Positions 1 to 9,031 of a stretch of DNA of 12,005 nucleotides are shown here, in pieces. A program made the translations under genes and the position numbers. Position 1 is the stretch's first letter. The number at the start of each line of letters is the position of its first letter. The notes under the pieces were generated by a model. That model was given only the letters and a program-made list of their open reading frames with translations, did not search any database and had not been told where the DNA came from. This DNA is from Defluviicoccus sp. (lineage in GTDB: Bacteria; Pseudomonadota; Alphaproteobacteria; MPNO01). The stretch is taken from positions 1 through 12,005 of the forward strand of contig JAPPHW010000099.1 in assembly GCA_028820945.1 (NCBI GenBank). The letters run 5' to 3'.

Positions 1-910
1 GCAGCGTGATCAGCGGCTGGTGGTCGGTGAACCAGGTCGCCTGCATGTGGCGGAAAATCGGATCGTCGCGGTGGGTGATGCCGGTGATCTGGTAGGCCGG
101 CGCCGGCCCCTCGGCGCCCGATCCGAATGTGGTGAACTCGCCGAACGGCCCCTCGGGCATCCGGTCGTGCGGATGGACCAGCCCCTCGATGACGATCTCG
201 GCATGGGCCGGGACCTCGAGATCGATGGTGTCGCATTTCACCATCTCGATGTCCTCGCCGAGGATGCCGGCGCCGTATTCGAGCTCGTCGAAATCCTCGT
301 GCCTTCCGGACCAGTTGGACATGATCTCGTAGACCGGGTGCATGCCGATCGCGAACGCCATCGGCATCGGCTCGTCCTTGGCGACGTATTTGAGGTAATG
401 CGCGTAGTTGTGCCTGGCCGCCATCCAGAAGGTCGCCTTCTGCGGGTCCTCGGTCAGCATCATGCGGATGATGGATTCGTTGCGGATGCCGGTCTCGGGG
501 TCCTTGGTGATGGTCAGCCCCGAGCCCAGGTAGCGCCCGCCGTCGCCCACCGAGTGCTGCGGGATCGGCAGCTTGTGGAGGTCGACCTCGTTCCCCAGCA
601 TCCGGTTCTCCTTGACCGGCCCGTCGGCCACCATCACCGACCTGCCGCGCTGGGTCGCCATGCGCTCGGCGAGATAGGGGCAGACCCCCTTGGGATCGTC
701 GAGCCCGAAGGCCGCGGCCTGGCCGTTGCGGTCCTTGATCAGGATGTCGGTCAGCCGCCAGCCGGGATAGCCGGTGAGGTTGTGGAACATCAGCGGCCCG
801 CTGCTCTCCGAGCAGAGATAGCCCACCTGGCGCGCCGGATCGACGGGCTCGCGGATATGCAGCATCCGGTTGTCGATCGATTCGAGAAACGTCCTCAGGC
901 TGTGCGGCAT
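1..910 (-). CDS. UbiD-family prenylated-FMN decarboxylase, C-terminus beyond window
   Basis: The minus-strand frame is open from an ATG at 910 to the left edge and gives 303 residues with no stop. UbiD enzymes use prenylated FMN for reversible decarboxylation of aromatic or unsaturated acids in the cytosol. Visible family features are the GGRYLGSGLTITKDPETG stretch (125-141), NESIIR (144-149) and EGPFGE (253-258). Compared from memory with A. niger Fdc1, N144, R149, H167, E209, E253 and E258 fall at the same spacings as N168, R173, H191, E233, E277 and E282. That is the full cofactor/metal set plus the Arg-Glu-Glu catalytic residues, so the enzyme is probably active. Family members are usually 450-500 residues, so about a third is missing. 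A GGGAG ribosome site lies 6 bases before the ATG. It is transcribed divergently from the cytochrome b561 operon. The substrate is not determinable, and no UbiX flavin prenyltransferase is in the window. Confidence 0.93.
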   Translation of the reverse strand, partial: MPHSLRTFLESIDNRMLHIREPVDPARQVGYLCSESSGPLMFHNLTGYPGWRLTDILIKDRNGQAAAFGLDDPKGVCPYLAERMATQRGRSVMVADGPVKENRMLGNEVDLHKLPIPQHSVGDGGRYLGSGLTITKDPETGIRNESIIRMMLTEDPQKATFWMAARHNYAHYLKYVAKDEPMPMAFAIGMHPVYEIMSNWSGRHEDFDELEYGAGILGEDIEMVKCDTIDLEVPAHAEIVIEGLVHPHDRMPEGPFGEFTTFGSGAEGPAPAYQITGITHRDDPIFRHMQATWFTDHQPLITL

Positions 911-940
911 GGCGGGCTCCCGGCATGGATTGCGGCCGGA

Positions 941-956
941 TTCGTTTGTAGACGAA
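941..956. promoter_or_regulatory. Operator-like dyad over the UbiD -10
   Basis: TTCGT and ACGAA form perfect 5-base inverted arms around a 6-base centre. The dyad covers the candidate -10 of the UbiD promoter, where a repressor would block transcription. TetR-type regulators often use such sites, but no regulator gene is visible beside it. The arms are short, so chance is possible. Confidence 0.35.
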
Positions 957-973
957 CGGGTTGGCCCGCACAA
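945..973 (-). promoter_or_regulatory. Candidate sigma-70 promoter for the UbiD gene
   Basis: Read on the minus strand, TTGTGC (-35, plus positions 968-973) and TACAAA (-10, 945-950) are separated by exactly 17 bases. The predicted transcript would start near 937 and carry a leader of about 27 bases with the GGGAG ribosome site. Both hexamers are only partial matches to consensus, so this is a suggestion, strengthened by a dyad centred on the -10. Confidence 0.4.
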
Positions 974-1011
974 TCGGGCCGAGTGGACGATGCCGCCTTC
1001 GGCCGATTGCC

Positions 1012-1026
1012 GTAACGCACTGTTAC
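1012..1026. promoter_or_regulatory. GTAAC-N5-GTTAC inverted repeat in the divergent control region
   Basis: The arms GTAAC (1012-1016) and GTTAC (1022-1026) are perfect inverted repeats separated by GCACT. The site lies about 100 bases from both the UbiD and the cytochrome b561 start codons. No T-run follows it on either strand, so it does not look like an intrinsic terminator. A protein-binding site for the divergent pair is the likelier reading. No convincing -35/-10 pair for the plus-strand operon was found nearby. Confidence 0.35.
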
Positions 1027-1122
1027 AAATCCCCGGCGACCGTGAAATACGCGGGCAAAGAAGCGCCCCTACATTGGCCGTGCGACGCGCGGGCGGCGCG
1101 GTTCCACAATTCGAGGCTTGTT

Positions 1123-1623
1123 ATGGCGGAAACCAGGCTGGGCTACTCCACGGCGCAGATCGCGCTTCACTGGACCGTCGCGGTGCTGGTGGTGCTGCAG
1201 ATCGTCCTGCATGACGCCATCGTCGCCGCCTACGCGGCCGCCCGGGGCGTCGGCGCGGCGACGGAGGCCGATCTCTTCCTCGCCGACCTTCACGTCGCGT
1301 TCGGCGTCGCGGTCTTCGCGCTCGCCCTGATGCGCGTGGTCCTGCGCGTGCGCCGCGGCGCTCCGCCGCCGCCGCGGGACGAGCACCCGGCGCTGCGCAT
1401 GGCCGCCCGGGCCACTCATATCGCCCTTTACGCCCTGATCCTCGGGATGCCGGTGACCGGCGGCCTCGCCTGGTTCGGCGGCATCGAGGCGATGGCCGAG
1501 CTGCATGGCGCCGGCAAGGCGGCGATCCTCGTCCTGGTGGGTCTGCACATCCTCGGCGCCCTCTATCAGCACTTCTATCTCAGGACCGACGTGCTGCGCC
1601 GGATGCTGCGGCCCGAACGATGA
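1123..1623 (+). CDS. Cytochrome b561 family membrane protein
   Basis: This 166-residue protein matches the small bacterial cytochrome b561 family: four membrane helices binding b-type haem and passing electrons to or from quinone (E. coli CybB acts on superoxide and ubiquinone). Four hydrophobic segments are visible at about 14-36, 53-75, 97-116 and 132-152. Histidines sit at helix positions expected for haem ligands: H16 in the ALHW motif typical of the family N-terminus, H57, H99 and H142, with H150 nearby. The frame is open further upstream to an ATG at 961, but that extra 54-residue stretch is polar and unlike the family. The ATG at 1123 has GAGG 6 bases before it, so I chose that start. 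It is the first gene of a three-gene operon, 34 bases before the acylase. Its electron-transfer partner is unknown. Confidence 0.88.
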   Translation: MAETRLGYSTAQIALHWTVAVLVVLQIVLHDAIVAAYAAARGVGAATEADLFLADLHVAFGVAVFALALMRVVLRVRRGAPPPPRDEHPALRMAARATHIALYALILGMPVTGGLAWFGGIEAMAELHGAGKAAILVLVGLHILGALYQHFYLRTDVLRRMLRPER

Positions 1624-1657
1624 GATAATGGTGCCGGAAGACCGACCGGAGGACCGT

Positions 1658-3937
1658 ATGCCCGCCCGTTCACGCGCCGCCGCCGGGATCGCCAGCGCCG
1701 CGGCGGGACTCGTCCTCTCGGCCTGCGCGTTGCTCGCGCCGCTGCCCGAGCGAAAGGACGTCGCCCAGCGCCTCGCGGCGTTCCCCACGCGCGGCCTGCC
1801 GCTGGAGGGGCGGGTGACGGTCTACTGGAACGAACGGCAGATTCCCTTCGTCGAGGCCGACAGCGACGCCGACGCCGCGTTCGCGCTCGGCCTCGTGCAC
1901 GCGCATCTGCGGCTGGGACAGATGGCGACGGCGCGGAAGCTGGCGCGCGGGCGGCTGTCCGAGATGATCGGACCGCTGGGCATCGATATCGACCGGGGCT
2001 TGCGCACCCTCTCCTATGCCCGCGCCGCCGCGGAGATCGAGCGCGACATGGACAAGGCGGCGCTCGCCTGGGTCCGCCGTTTCGTCGACGGGATCAACCG
2101 TTACCAGGACGCGGCCGCCGAGGTGCCGCACGACTTCCGCGTCCTTGGCCTCGAGCCCGAGCCCTGGACGGTCGCCGACGTGCTCGCCATCGGGCGCCTC
2201 GGCGGGACGGACGTGAACTGGCTGGTGTGGGCCGGTCTGCTGAAGCTGCGCGCGCGGGAAGACTGGCCCGAGCTCTGGGCGCGAATGGTGAAGCGGGGCA
2301 GGACGTCGTTTGCCAGCTTCGACGGCGGCGCGCGAGTCGCCGCCATGCAACGATTGCTGGCCGGAACCTCCAAATCGGGCAGCAACAGCGTCGCCGTGGC
2401 GGGGCGCCGCAGCGCGACGGGCGGCGCGCTGATGGCCAACGACCCCCATCTCGGCATCCTCATTCCCAATGTCTGGCTGATCGCGGGCGTCAAGTCGCCC
2501 AGCTATCACGCGGTGGGGCTGATGGCGCCGGGGCTGCCCATCTTCGCCATCGGCCGCAACCCGCATATCGCCTGGGGCGGCACCAACATGCGCGCCGCCT
2601 CCAGCGATCTCGTCGATGTCGGCGACCTGCCGGACTCGGAGATCGAGGAGCGGCGCGAGCGCATCGGCGTGCGCTGGTGGTTCGACAGCGAAACGACCGT
2701 GCGCGAGACGCGATGGGGGCCGATCGTGACCGACACGCCGCTGCTCGCGGATCTCGACTTGCCGCCGCTCGCGCTGAAGTGGACCGGCCACAGGGCGAGC
2801 GACGAGATCGGCGCCATGCTGGCGGTCAGCCGGGCGCGCGACTTCGCCGGGTTCCGCGCCGCGTTCGAGCGCTTCGCCGTGCCGGGGCAGAACATGCTCT
2901 ACGCGGACGCCGGCGGAAATATCGGCCAGACGATGGCGGTACGGTTGCCCGCGCGAAGCGGCGCGCCGGCCGACATTATCGTCGACAGGGAAGCGCACGA
3001 CGACGCCTGGGGGGACATGCGGAGCGGAGCGGACCTGCCCTTCGGCCTCAACCCGGAGCGGGGTTTCCTGGTCTCGGCCAACAACCGGCCGGCGGAGACC
3101 GACGTGCCGGTGAGCTTCTTCTTCTCGCCCGACGACCGGGTGCGCCGCATGACGGCGCTGCTGGAAGGCGAGGCGAAAGTGCCCGTCGAGGCCCTGAAGG
3201 CGCTGCAGCGTGACGTCTACATGGCGTCCTCGGCTGCGCTGCGCGATCTGTTCGTCGCCAGGCTGGATGCGCTCGAGATGACGGCGGCGGCCGACGCAAG
3301 GGGCGCCGAGGCAATCGACCGCCTGCGCGGCTGGGACGGACACTATCGGCGCGACTCGGCGGGCGCGGTCGCCTTCGAGCGGTTCCGCGCCGGATTCGTG
3401 ACCCGCTTCTACACGCTCCTCTACGGCGAGGAGCACGGCAAGTCGTTCGCCTCGATGCGCCGGGGCACGGCGCTGCTCGAAGAGGACATCGCCGCCGCCG
3501 ACGAGGGCACGCTGCGCGACGCGCTCGCCGCCGGGCAGCGCGTCGCGGCCGAGGGCCTGGACCGCTTCGCCGGCTGGGGCGACATGCACCGCCTCAGCCT
3601 CGCCCATCCGCTGTCCCGCATCCCGTTGATCGGCGGGCGCTACCGCTTCGCCGAAGCGGGGGTCGGGGGCAGCTCGGAGACCGTGATGAAGACCGCCCAT
3701 AACACCACCGCGGAGCGCCACACCGCGACCTACGGCTCCAACGCGCGCCACGTCTCCGACATGTCCGACCCGGACGCGAACTGGTTCGTCCTGCTGGGCG
3801 GGCAGGACGGAACGTTCAACTCGTCGACGGCGCTCGATCAGTGGGACCTGTGGCGCAGGGGCGAGTACGTCCGCGTGCCGCTGACGCTGCCGGAGGTCCG
3901 CAGGACCTTCCCGCACGCGATGGCGCTGGAGAACTGA
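1658..3937 (+). CDS. Penicillin acylase family Ntn-hydrolase, predicted lipoprotein
   Basis: This 759-residue precursor belongs to the self-cleaving N-terminal-nucleophile amidases that hydrolyse acyl-amide bonds (beta-lactams, acyl-homoserine lactones, lipopeptides). The N-terminus is a lipoprotein signal ending in the lipobox LSAC, with C23 as lipidated residue. Alanine follows it, which by the E. coli +2 rule favours the outer membrane. Self-cleavage is expected before S242 in SGSNS, giving a beta chain of about 518 residues. H264 in NDPHL lies 22 residues after S242, as His23 of the beta chain does in cephalosporin acylases. ANNRP (474-478) probably carries the oxyanion-hole asparagine. 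QNMLYAD..GNIG (411-423) is another family block. The start at 1658 has GGAGG 5 bases upstream; an in-frame ATG at 1628 lacks a good site. The GH3 gene follows after 14 bases. The substrate is unknown. Confidence 0.92.
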   Translation: MPARSRAAAGIASAAAGLVLSACALLAPLPERKDVAQRLAAFPTRGLPLEGRVTVYWNERQIPFVEADSDADAAFALGLVHAHLRLGQMATARKLARGRLSEMIGPLGIDIDRGLRTLSYARAAAEIERDMDKAALAWVRRFVDGINRYQDAAAEVPHDFRVLGLEPEPWTVADVLAIGRLGGTDVNWLVWAGLLKLRAREDWPELWARMVKRGRTSFASFDGGARVAAMQRLLAGTSKSGSNSVAVAGRRSATGGALMANDPHLGILIPNVWLIAGVKSPSYHAVGLMAPGLPIFAIGRNPHIAWGGTNMRAASSDLVDVGDLPDSEIEERRERIGVRWWFDSETTVRETRWGPIVTDTPLLADLDLPPLALKWTGHRASDEIGAMLAVSRARDFAGFRAAFERFAVPGQNMLYADAGGNIGQTMAVRLPARSGAPADIIVDREAHDDAWGDMRSGADLPFGLNPERGFLVSANNRPAETDVPVSFFFSPDDRVRRMTALLEGEAKVPVEALKALQRDVYMASSAALRDLFVARLDALEMTAAADARGAEAIDRLRGWDGHYRRDSAGAVAFERFRAGFVTRFYTLLYGEEHGKSFASMRRGTALLEEDIAAADEGTLRDALAAGQRVAAEGLDRFAGWGDMHRLSLAHPLSRIPLIGGRYRFAEAGVGGSSETVMKTAHNTTAERHTATYGSNARHVSDMSDPDANWFVLLGGQDGTFNSSTALDQWDLWRRGEYVRVPLTLPEVRRTFPHAMALEN

Positions 3938-3951
3938 CCGGGCGGCGGGCC

Positions 3952-5502
3952 ATGTACGACGCGACCTGGCTTCTCCGGCTCTACGCGCGACGGCGGCTTG
4001 GGCATCTCGCGCGGACGGACCCGCCCGCGGTCCAGCGCGGCGTGCTTTCGTCGCTGGTCCGCCGCGCGCGCGGCACGCGGTTCGGGCGGGACCACGAGTT
4101 CGCCGCCGTCCGGTCGCTCGACGACTACCGTTCGCGGGTTCCGCTCAGGGATTACGACGCGTTCTGGGAGTCTTACTGGCGCATGCCCTTCCCCCACCTG
4201 TACGGCTGCACCTGGCCCGGCCCCATCCCGTGGTTCGCCGTGTCGTCGGGAACGTCGACCGGCACCACGAAATTCATCCCCGTGAGCCGCGAGATGCGCC
4301 GGTCGAACGTGCGCGCGGGGGCCGAGCTGCTGGTCCACCACCTCGCCGGCCGGTCGGACAGCCGGCTGCTCGCCGGGCGCGTCTTCATGCTCGGCGGCTC
4401 GACCGGGCTGGTCCGCCGCGCGCCGGGCGTCTTCAGCGGCGACCTCAGCGGCATCGCGGCAGCGACCATGCCGGGCTGGGCGAGGCTGCGCTATTTCCCG
4501 CCGCGCGAGCTGGAGGACATCGCCGACTGGGAGGCGAAGGTCGAACGCTTCGCCGAACGCTCGCTGGAGACCGAGATTACCGCCGTGGCGGGCACGCCGA
4601 GCTGGCTGCTGATCTTCTTCGAGCGCTTGGCCGAGATCGCCGGAGGGAAGCGCATCGCCGACATCTGGCCCGGGCTCGAACTGCTGTCGCACGGCGGCGT
4701 CGCGTGGGCGCCCTACCGCGACCGCTTCGCCGCGCTGCTCGAAGGCAGCCGGGCGGAAACACGCGAGGTCTACCCGGCGAGCGAGGGGTTCTTCGCCGTC
4801 GCCGACCGCGGAGACGGCGACGGGCTCCGGCTGCTGCTCGATACCGGGATCTTTTACGAGTTCGTCCCCCTCGACCGGCTGGACAGCCCGAACCCGGACT
4901 GCCGCTGGATCGGCGATGTAGAGCCGGGTGTGAACTACGCCCTGGCGGTGACCACTTGCGCCGGGCTCTGGCGCTACCTGGTCGGCGACACGGTGACCGT
5001 AATCGAGCGCTCGCCCCCGCGCGTACTGGTCACCGGCCGGACGAGCTACATGCTGTCCGCCTTCGGCGAGCACGTGATCGGCATCGAGGTCGAGCGCGCC
5101 GTGGCCGAGGCCGCAAGGGCGATCGGCGCGACGGTCGCCGATTTCGCCGCGGGAAGCGTGTTTCCGGAGAAAACCGGCGCGCGCGGCGGGCACCTCTACA
5201 TCGTCGAGCTCGGCGCGCGCGGCGGTGAGGAGGGGCCGGATGACGAGCGGGACGCGCGCTTCGCCGAACGGCTCGACGCGACGCTCTGCCGCCTCAACGA
5301 CGACTATGCCGCCCACCGCGCGGGCGGTTACGGCATGGACGCCGCGCGGGTGCGCATCCTCGCCCCGGGCGGCTTCGCCGCATGGATGAAGAGCCGCGGC
5401 AAGCTGGGCGGGCAGAACAAGGTGCCCCGGATCGTCAACGACCCGGAACTCTTCGCCGCGTTGCGGGACTTCGCCGACGCCTACAACCGGGCGAAGACCT
5501 GA
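3952..5502 (+). CDS. GH3-family acyl-adenylating amide synthetase
   Basis: This 516-residue protein matches the GH3 family, best known from plants, where it adenylates acids such as indole-acetate or jasmonate and joins them to amino acids. Nucleotide-binding motifs are present in order: [13 protein letters not shown] (98-110), YPASEGFFA (274-282) and RYLVGD (341-346), followed by GRTS (362-365). The C-terminal [12 protein letters not shown] (483-494) supplies the lysine (K490) expected in adenylating enzymes. It has no signal peptide or membrane segment, so it should be cytosolic. Length fits bacterial GH3 members. The ATG at 3952 begins 14 bases after the acylase stop and has only a weak GGCGG ribosome site, suggesting translational coupling. 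A longer in-frame start at 3841 would overlap the acylase by about 100 bases and adds Gly/Arg-rich sequence unlike the family. Bacterial GH3 substrates are mostly unknown; amide formation here is inferred from the family. Confidence 0.9.
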   Translation: MYDATWLLRLYARRRLGHLARTDPPAVQRGVLSSLVRRARGTRFGRDHEFAAVRSLDDYRSRVPLRDYDAFWESYWRMPFPHLYGCTWPGPIPWFAVSSGTSTGTTKFIPVSREMRRSNVRAGAELLVHHLAGRSDSRLLAGRVFMLGGSTGLVRRAPGVFSGDLSGIAAATMPGWARLRYFPPRELEDIADWEAKVERFAERSLETEITAVAGTPSWLLIFFERLAEIAGGKRIADIWPGLELLSHGGVAWAPYRDRFAALLEGSRAETREVYPASEGFFAVADRGDGDGLRLLLDTGIFYEFVPLDRLDSPNPDCRWIGDVEPGVNYALAVTTCAGLWRYLVGDTVTVIERSPPRVLVTGRTSYMLSAFGEHVIGIEVERAVAEAARAIGATVADFAAGSVFPEKTGARGGHLYIVELGARGGEEGPDDERDARFAERLDATLCRLNDDYAAHRAGGYGMDAARVRILAPGGFAAWMKSRGKLGGQNKVPRIVNDPELFAALRDFADAYNRAKT

Positions 5503-5539
5503 CGCACGGGTCGGGCTTCACATAGCCGGGCCAATCGCA

Positions 5540-5568
5540 TACACAGGCGCGCGCCGCTGGCCTATAGT
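5540..5568 (+). promoter_or_regulatory. Candidate promoter for the gcdH operon
   Basis: TACACA (5540-5545) and TATAGT (5563-5568) are separated by 17 bases, a fair sigma-70 match. TATAGT is flanked by inverted arms TGGCC (5558-5562) and GGCCA (5571-5575), a possible operator over the -10. A 10-base GC palindrome (5546-5555) fills much of the spacer but may be chance in this base composition. The gcdH start codon is 44 bases beyond the -10. Pseudomonas controls gcdHG with the LysR regulator GcdR; no such gene is seen here. Confidence 0.5.
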
Positions 5569-5611
5569 CCGGCCACGCAACGACTTCACGAGACGAACGA
5601 GGGATCGAGGC

Positions 5612-6826
<1,215 letters not shown>

Positions 6827-6828
6827 GC

Positions 6829-8052
6829 ATGGCGGGTCCTCTATCGGGGCTCCGGGTCCTCGACTTCAGCCGTATCCTGGCCGGCCCCTGGGCCGCCCAG
6901 ACGATGGCCGATCTCGGCGCCGAGGTGATCAAGATCGAGCGTCGCGGCACCGGCGACGATACCCGCCAGTGGGGTCCGCCCTTCATCGTCGACCGGGACG
7001 GGCGCGAGATTCCGGACGCCGCCTATTTCCACTGCGCCAACCGCGGCAAGAAATCGCTCACCCTCGACCTCGCCTCGGAGAAGGGGCAGGAGATCGTGCG
7101 CCGGCTGGCCGCGACCTCCGACATTCTCGTCGAGAACTACAAGCGCGGCGGTCTCGCGCGCTATCGCCTCGACTACGAATCGCTGCGCGCGGTCAACCCG
7201 GGGCTGGTCTACTGCTCGATCACCGGCTTCGGCCAGACCGGACCCTATGCCGGCCGCGCAGGCTACGACTTCCTGATCCAGGCGATGGGCGGGCTGATGT
7301 CGATCACGGGCGAGCGCGACGACCTGCCGGGCGGCGGCCCGCAGAAGGTGGGCGTCGCGGTGACCGACGTGCTGACCGGTCTCTACACCGCGATCGCCGC
7401 GTTGGCCGCCGTGCGCGAGCGCGAGAAGACCGGCCAGGGCAAGCATATCGACATGGCGCTGTTCGACGTGGCCGTCGCGTCGACCGCCAACCAGGCGATG
7501 AACTATCTCGTCACCGGCGAGGCGCCGGGACGGATGGGCAACGGGCATCCCAACGTCGTGCCGTACCAGTCCTTCGCGACCTCCGACGGCCATGTCGTCG
7601 TCGCGGTCGGCAACGACTCCCAGTTCGCCCGCTTCTGCGAGGCGGGCGGGCGGCCCGGGCTCGCAAACGACGATCGGTTCCGCACCAATGCCGGCCGCGT
7701 CGAGCACCGCGACGCCCTGATCCCGGCGCTCGCGGAGATGATGCTCACCCGCACGCAGGACGAATGGATCGCCGCGCTCGAGGCGGTCGGCGTCCCCTGC
7801 GGGCCGATCAACGACCTCCGCCGGATCTTCGCCGACCCGCAGGCGGAAGCCCGGGGCCTTCGAATGGAGCTGCCGCACAGCGAGGCCGGATCGGTGCCGG
7901 GCGTCGCCAACCCGATCCGCTATGTGGGCGAGCCGCACGACTATCCCGGCGGCGCGCCCGTCCTCGGCGAACACACCGAAGAGGTACTCGGCGGCATCCT
8001 CGGCATGGACGAGGACGAGATCGCGGCCCTCCGCGAAGACGGGGTGGTTTGA
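6829..8052 (+). CDS. gcdG: CaiB/BaiF (class III) CoA-transferase, probably glutarate CoA-transferase
   Basis: This 407-residue protein is a class III CoA-transferase. The N-terminus has the family block LSGLRVLDFSRILAGPWAAQ (5-24) followed by LGAEVIKIE (29-37). The nucleotide/CoA-binding region includes NRGKKSLTLDL (71-81). The catalytic aspartate is probably D180 in KVGVAVTDVLTG (173-184), placed like D169 of formyl-CoA transferase. GQGKHIDMALFD (202-213) is a further family signature. Its position two bases behind gcdH repeats the gcdH-gcdG pairing of Pseudomonas and the human GCDH/SUGCT partnership. I therefore infer that it activates glutarate to glutaryl-CoA with succinyl-CoA or a similar donor. 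The gene symbol rests on context plus family, since class III transferases cannot be assigned a substrate from motifs alone. It ends 30 bases before the convergent MTHFR-like gene. Confidence 0.9.
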   Translation: MAGPLSGLRVLDFSRILAGPWAAQTMADLGAEVIKIERRGTGDDTRQWGPPFIVDRDGREIPDAAYFHCANRGKKSLTLDLASEKGQEIVRRLAATSDILVENYKRGGLARYRLDYESLRAVNPGLVYCSITGFGQTGPYAGRAGYDFLIQAMGGLMSITGERDDLPGGGPQKVGVAVTDVLTGLYTAIAALAAVREREKTGQGKHIDMALFDVAVASTANQAMNYLVTGEAPGRMGNGHPNVVPYQSFATSDGHVVVAVGNDSQFARFCEAGGRPGLANDDRFRTNAGRVEHRDALIPALAEMMLTRTQDEWIAALEAVGVPCGPINDLRRIFADPQAEARGLRMELPHSEAGSVPGVANPIRYVGEPHDYPGGAPVLGEHTEEVLGGILGMDEDEIAALREDGVV

Positions 8053-8082
8053 CGGCGGGTTTGCGGCGGATCGTAGGACCCC

Positions 8083-9027
8083 TTAAACCGCAGTCCGGCG
8101 CCCTTCCATGATCCCGGACTCCGTGATCGCCACGGGGATCGAGGACAGGCCGACCGGGGCCATCAGGTGTGCGCCCGAGACGCCCGGCACCTCGGCGAGC
8201 GCGCGGATCAGCTCGGCGCAGATCGCGATGCCTTCCGCCTTCTGGTCGGCGGCGCGTTCGAGGCGGTCGACGATCGCATCGGGGATCCGGACCCCCCACA
8301 GATTGTCGCGCATCCAGCGCGCCGACCGCGCCGACGCGATCGGGCCGATCCCGATCAGCAGGAACATCCGGTCGGTGAGCCCCGCCTCTTCCAGCGCCCG
8401 GGCATAACGGCGAACCACGTCTATGTCCCAGCAGAGCTGGGTTTGCACGAACCCCGCCCCGGCCTCGACCTTGCGGGCGAGCCCGGTCGGGCGCCACCAA
8501 CCGGGTTCGGGGTCGACCGGGGTGTCGGCAGCGCCGATGAACAGGCGCGGCGCCGTGGCGATCTCCCGCCCCGAGGCCAGCGCCTCGCCGGCGCGCATCT
8601 TTGCCGCGATCTGGATCAGGTCGCGGCTGTCGACGTCGAATACCGGCTTGGGCGGCGGTATCTCGTTCGTATCGGGATCGTCGCCACGCAGGATCAGCAC
8701 GTTGCGCACGCCGACCGCGGAGGCGCCGAGCAGATCGGCCTGCAGTGCGATCCGGTTGCGGTCGCGGCAGGCGAACTGGAGTATCGGCTCGATACCCTCG
8801 CGGGCCAGGATCGAAGACGCGGCGAGTGCCGACATGTGAACCATCGCGCGCGGCCCGTCGGTGACGTTGACCGCGTCCACGAGACCGCGCAACGGCTCCG
8901 CCAGCGCCAGCAGCTCGTCCGGCGCGCCGGAGGCCGGAGGAACGAGTTCGGCGGTGATCGCGAACTCGCCGTTGAGCAGGGTGCGCGCGAAACCCGATTC
9001 CGCGGTCGTCTCGGGGGAGAGGAACAC
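8083..9027 (-). CDS. Methylenetetrahydrofolate reductase family protein
   Basis: This 314-residue protein has the (beta/alpha)8 barrel pattern of MetF-type flavoproteins, which interconvert methylene- and methyl-tetrahydrofolate. E27 in ITAELVPP (24-31) corresponds to the catalytic Glu28 of E. coli MetF. NVLILRGDDP (109-118) provides D116, the counterpart of the flavin-tuning Asp120. QTQLCWDID (195-203) resembles the folate-contacting QFFFD segment. The INVTDGPRA-like stretch near 54-61 and FACRDRNRIALQADLLG (85-101) are typical of MTHFR-like proteins found in methyl-transfer pathways, so I do not assign metF. Translation begins at GTG 9027, with GGAGGG 9 bases upstream inside the preceding gene, whose stop is 4 bases away. 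The two genes are therefore one operon. It could feed methyl groups to, or receive them from, its methyltransferase-like partner. Confidence 0.88.
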   Translation of the reverse strand: MFLSPETTAESGFARTLLNGEFAITAELVPPASGAPDELLALAEPLRGLVDAVNVTDGPRAMVHMSALAASSILAREGIEPILQFACRDRNRIALQADLLGASAVGVRNVLILRGDDPDTNEIPPPKPVFDVDSRDLIQIAAKMRAGEALASGREIATAPRLFIGAADTPVDPEPGWWRPTGLARKVEAGAGFVQTQLCWDIDVVRRYARALEEAGLTDRMFLLIGIGPIASARSARWMRDNLWGVRIPDAIVDRLERAADQKAEGIAICAELIRALAEVPGVSGAHLMAPVGLSSIPVAITESGIMEGRRTAV

Positions 9028-9031
9028 GGTC

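Noticed and set aside
20..1015. Plus-strand open frame of 331 codons with many His/Arg/Val residues
   Set aside because: It is the reverse complement of the UbiD gene, whose minus-strand translation carries all family motifs. Long antisense frames are expected at this G+C.
961..1122. N-terminal extension of cytochrome b561 from ATG 961
   Set aside because: The extra 54 residues are polar and unlike the family, which begins near the ALHW segment. The stretch also contains the GTAAC/GTTAC dyad, consistent with non-coding DNA.
1628..1657. Earlier in-frame ATG for the acylase
   Set aside because: It adds ten charged residues ahead of the signal peptide and lacks a good ribosome site. ATG 1658 has GGAGG at ideal spacing.
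1670..3916. Minus-strand open frame of 748 codons opposite the acylase
   Set aside because: The translation is Arg/His/Ala-rich with no recognisable family, and the plus strand encodes a clear Ntn-hydrolase with signal and catalytic motifs.
3838..5316. Minus-strand open frame of 492 codons opposite GH3
   Set aside because: No motifs and low-complexity composition; GH3 nucleotide-binding motifs are on the plus strand.
5503..5530. Terminator after the GH3 gene
   Set aside because: Only short, broken GAAG/CTTC and GACC/GGTC complementarity is present, with no T-run.
8053..8082. Bidirectional terminator between the convergent CoA-transferase and MTHFR-like genes
   Set aside because: The 30-base gap shows no convincing stem-loop with flanking T or A runs.
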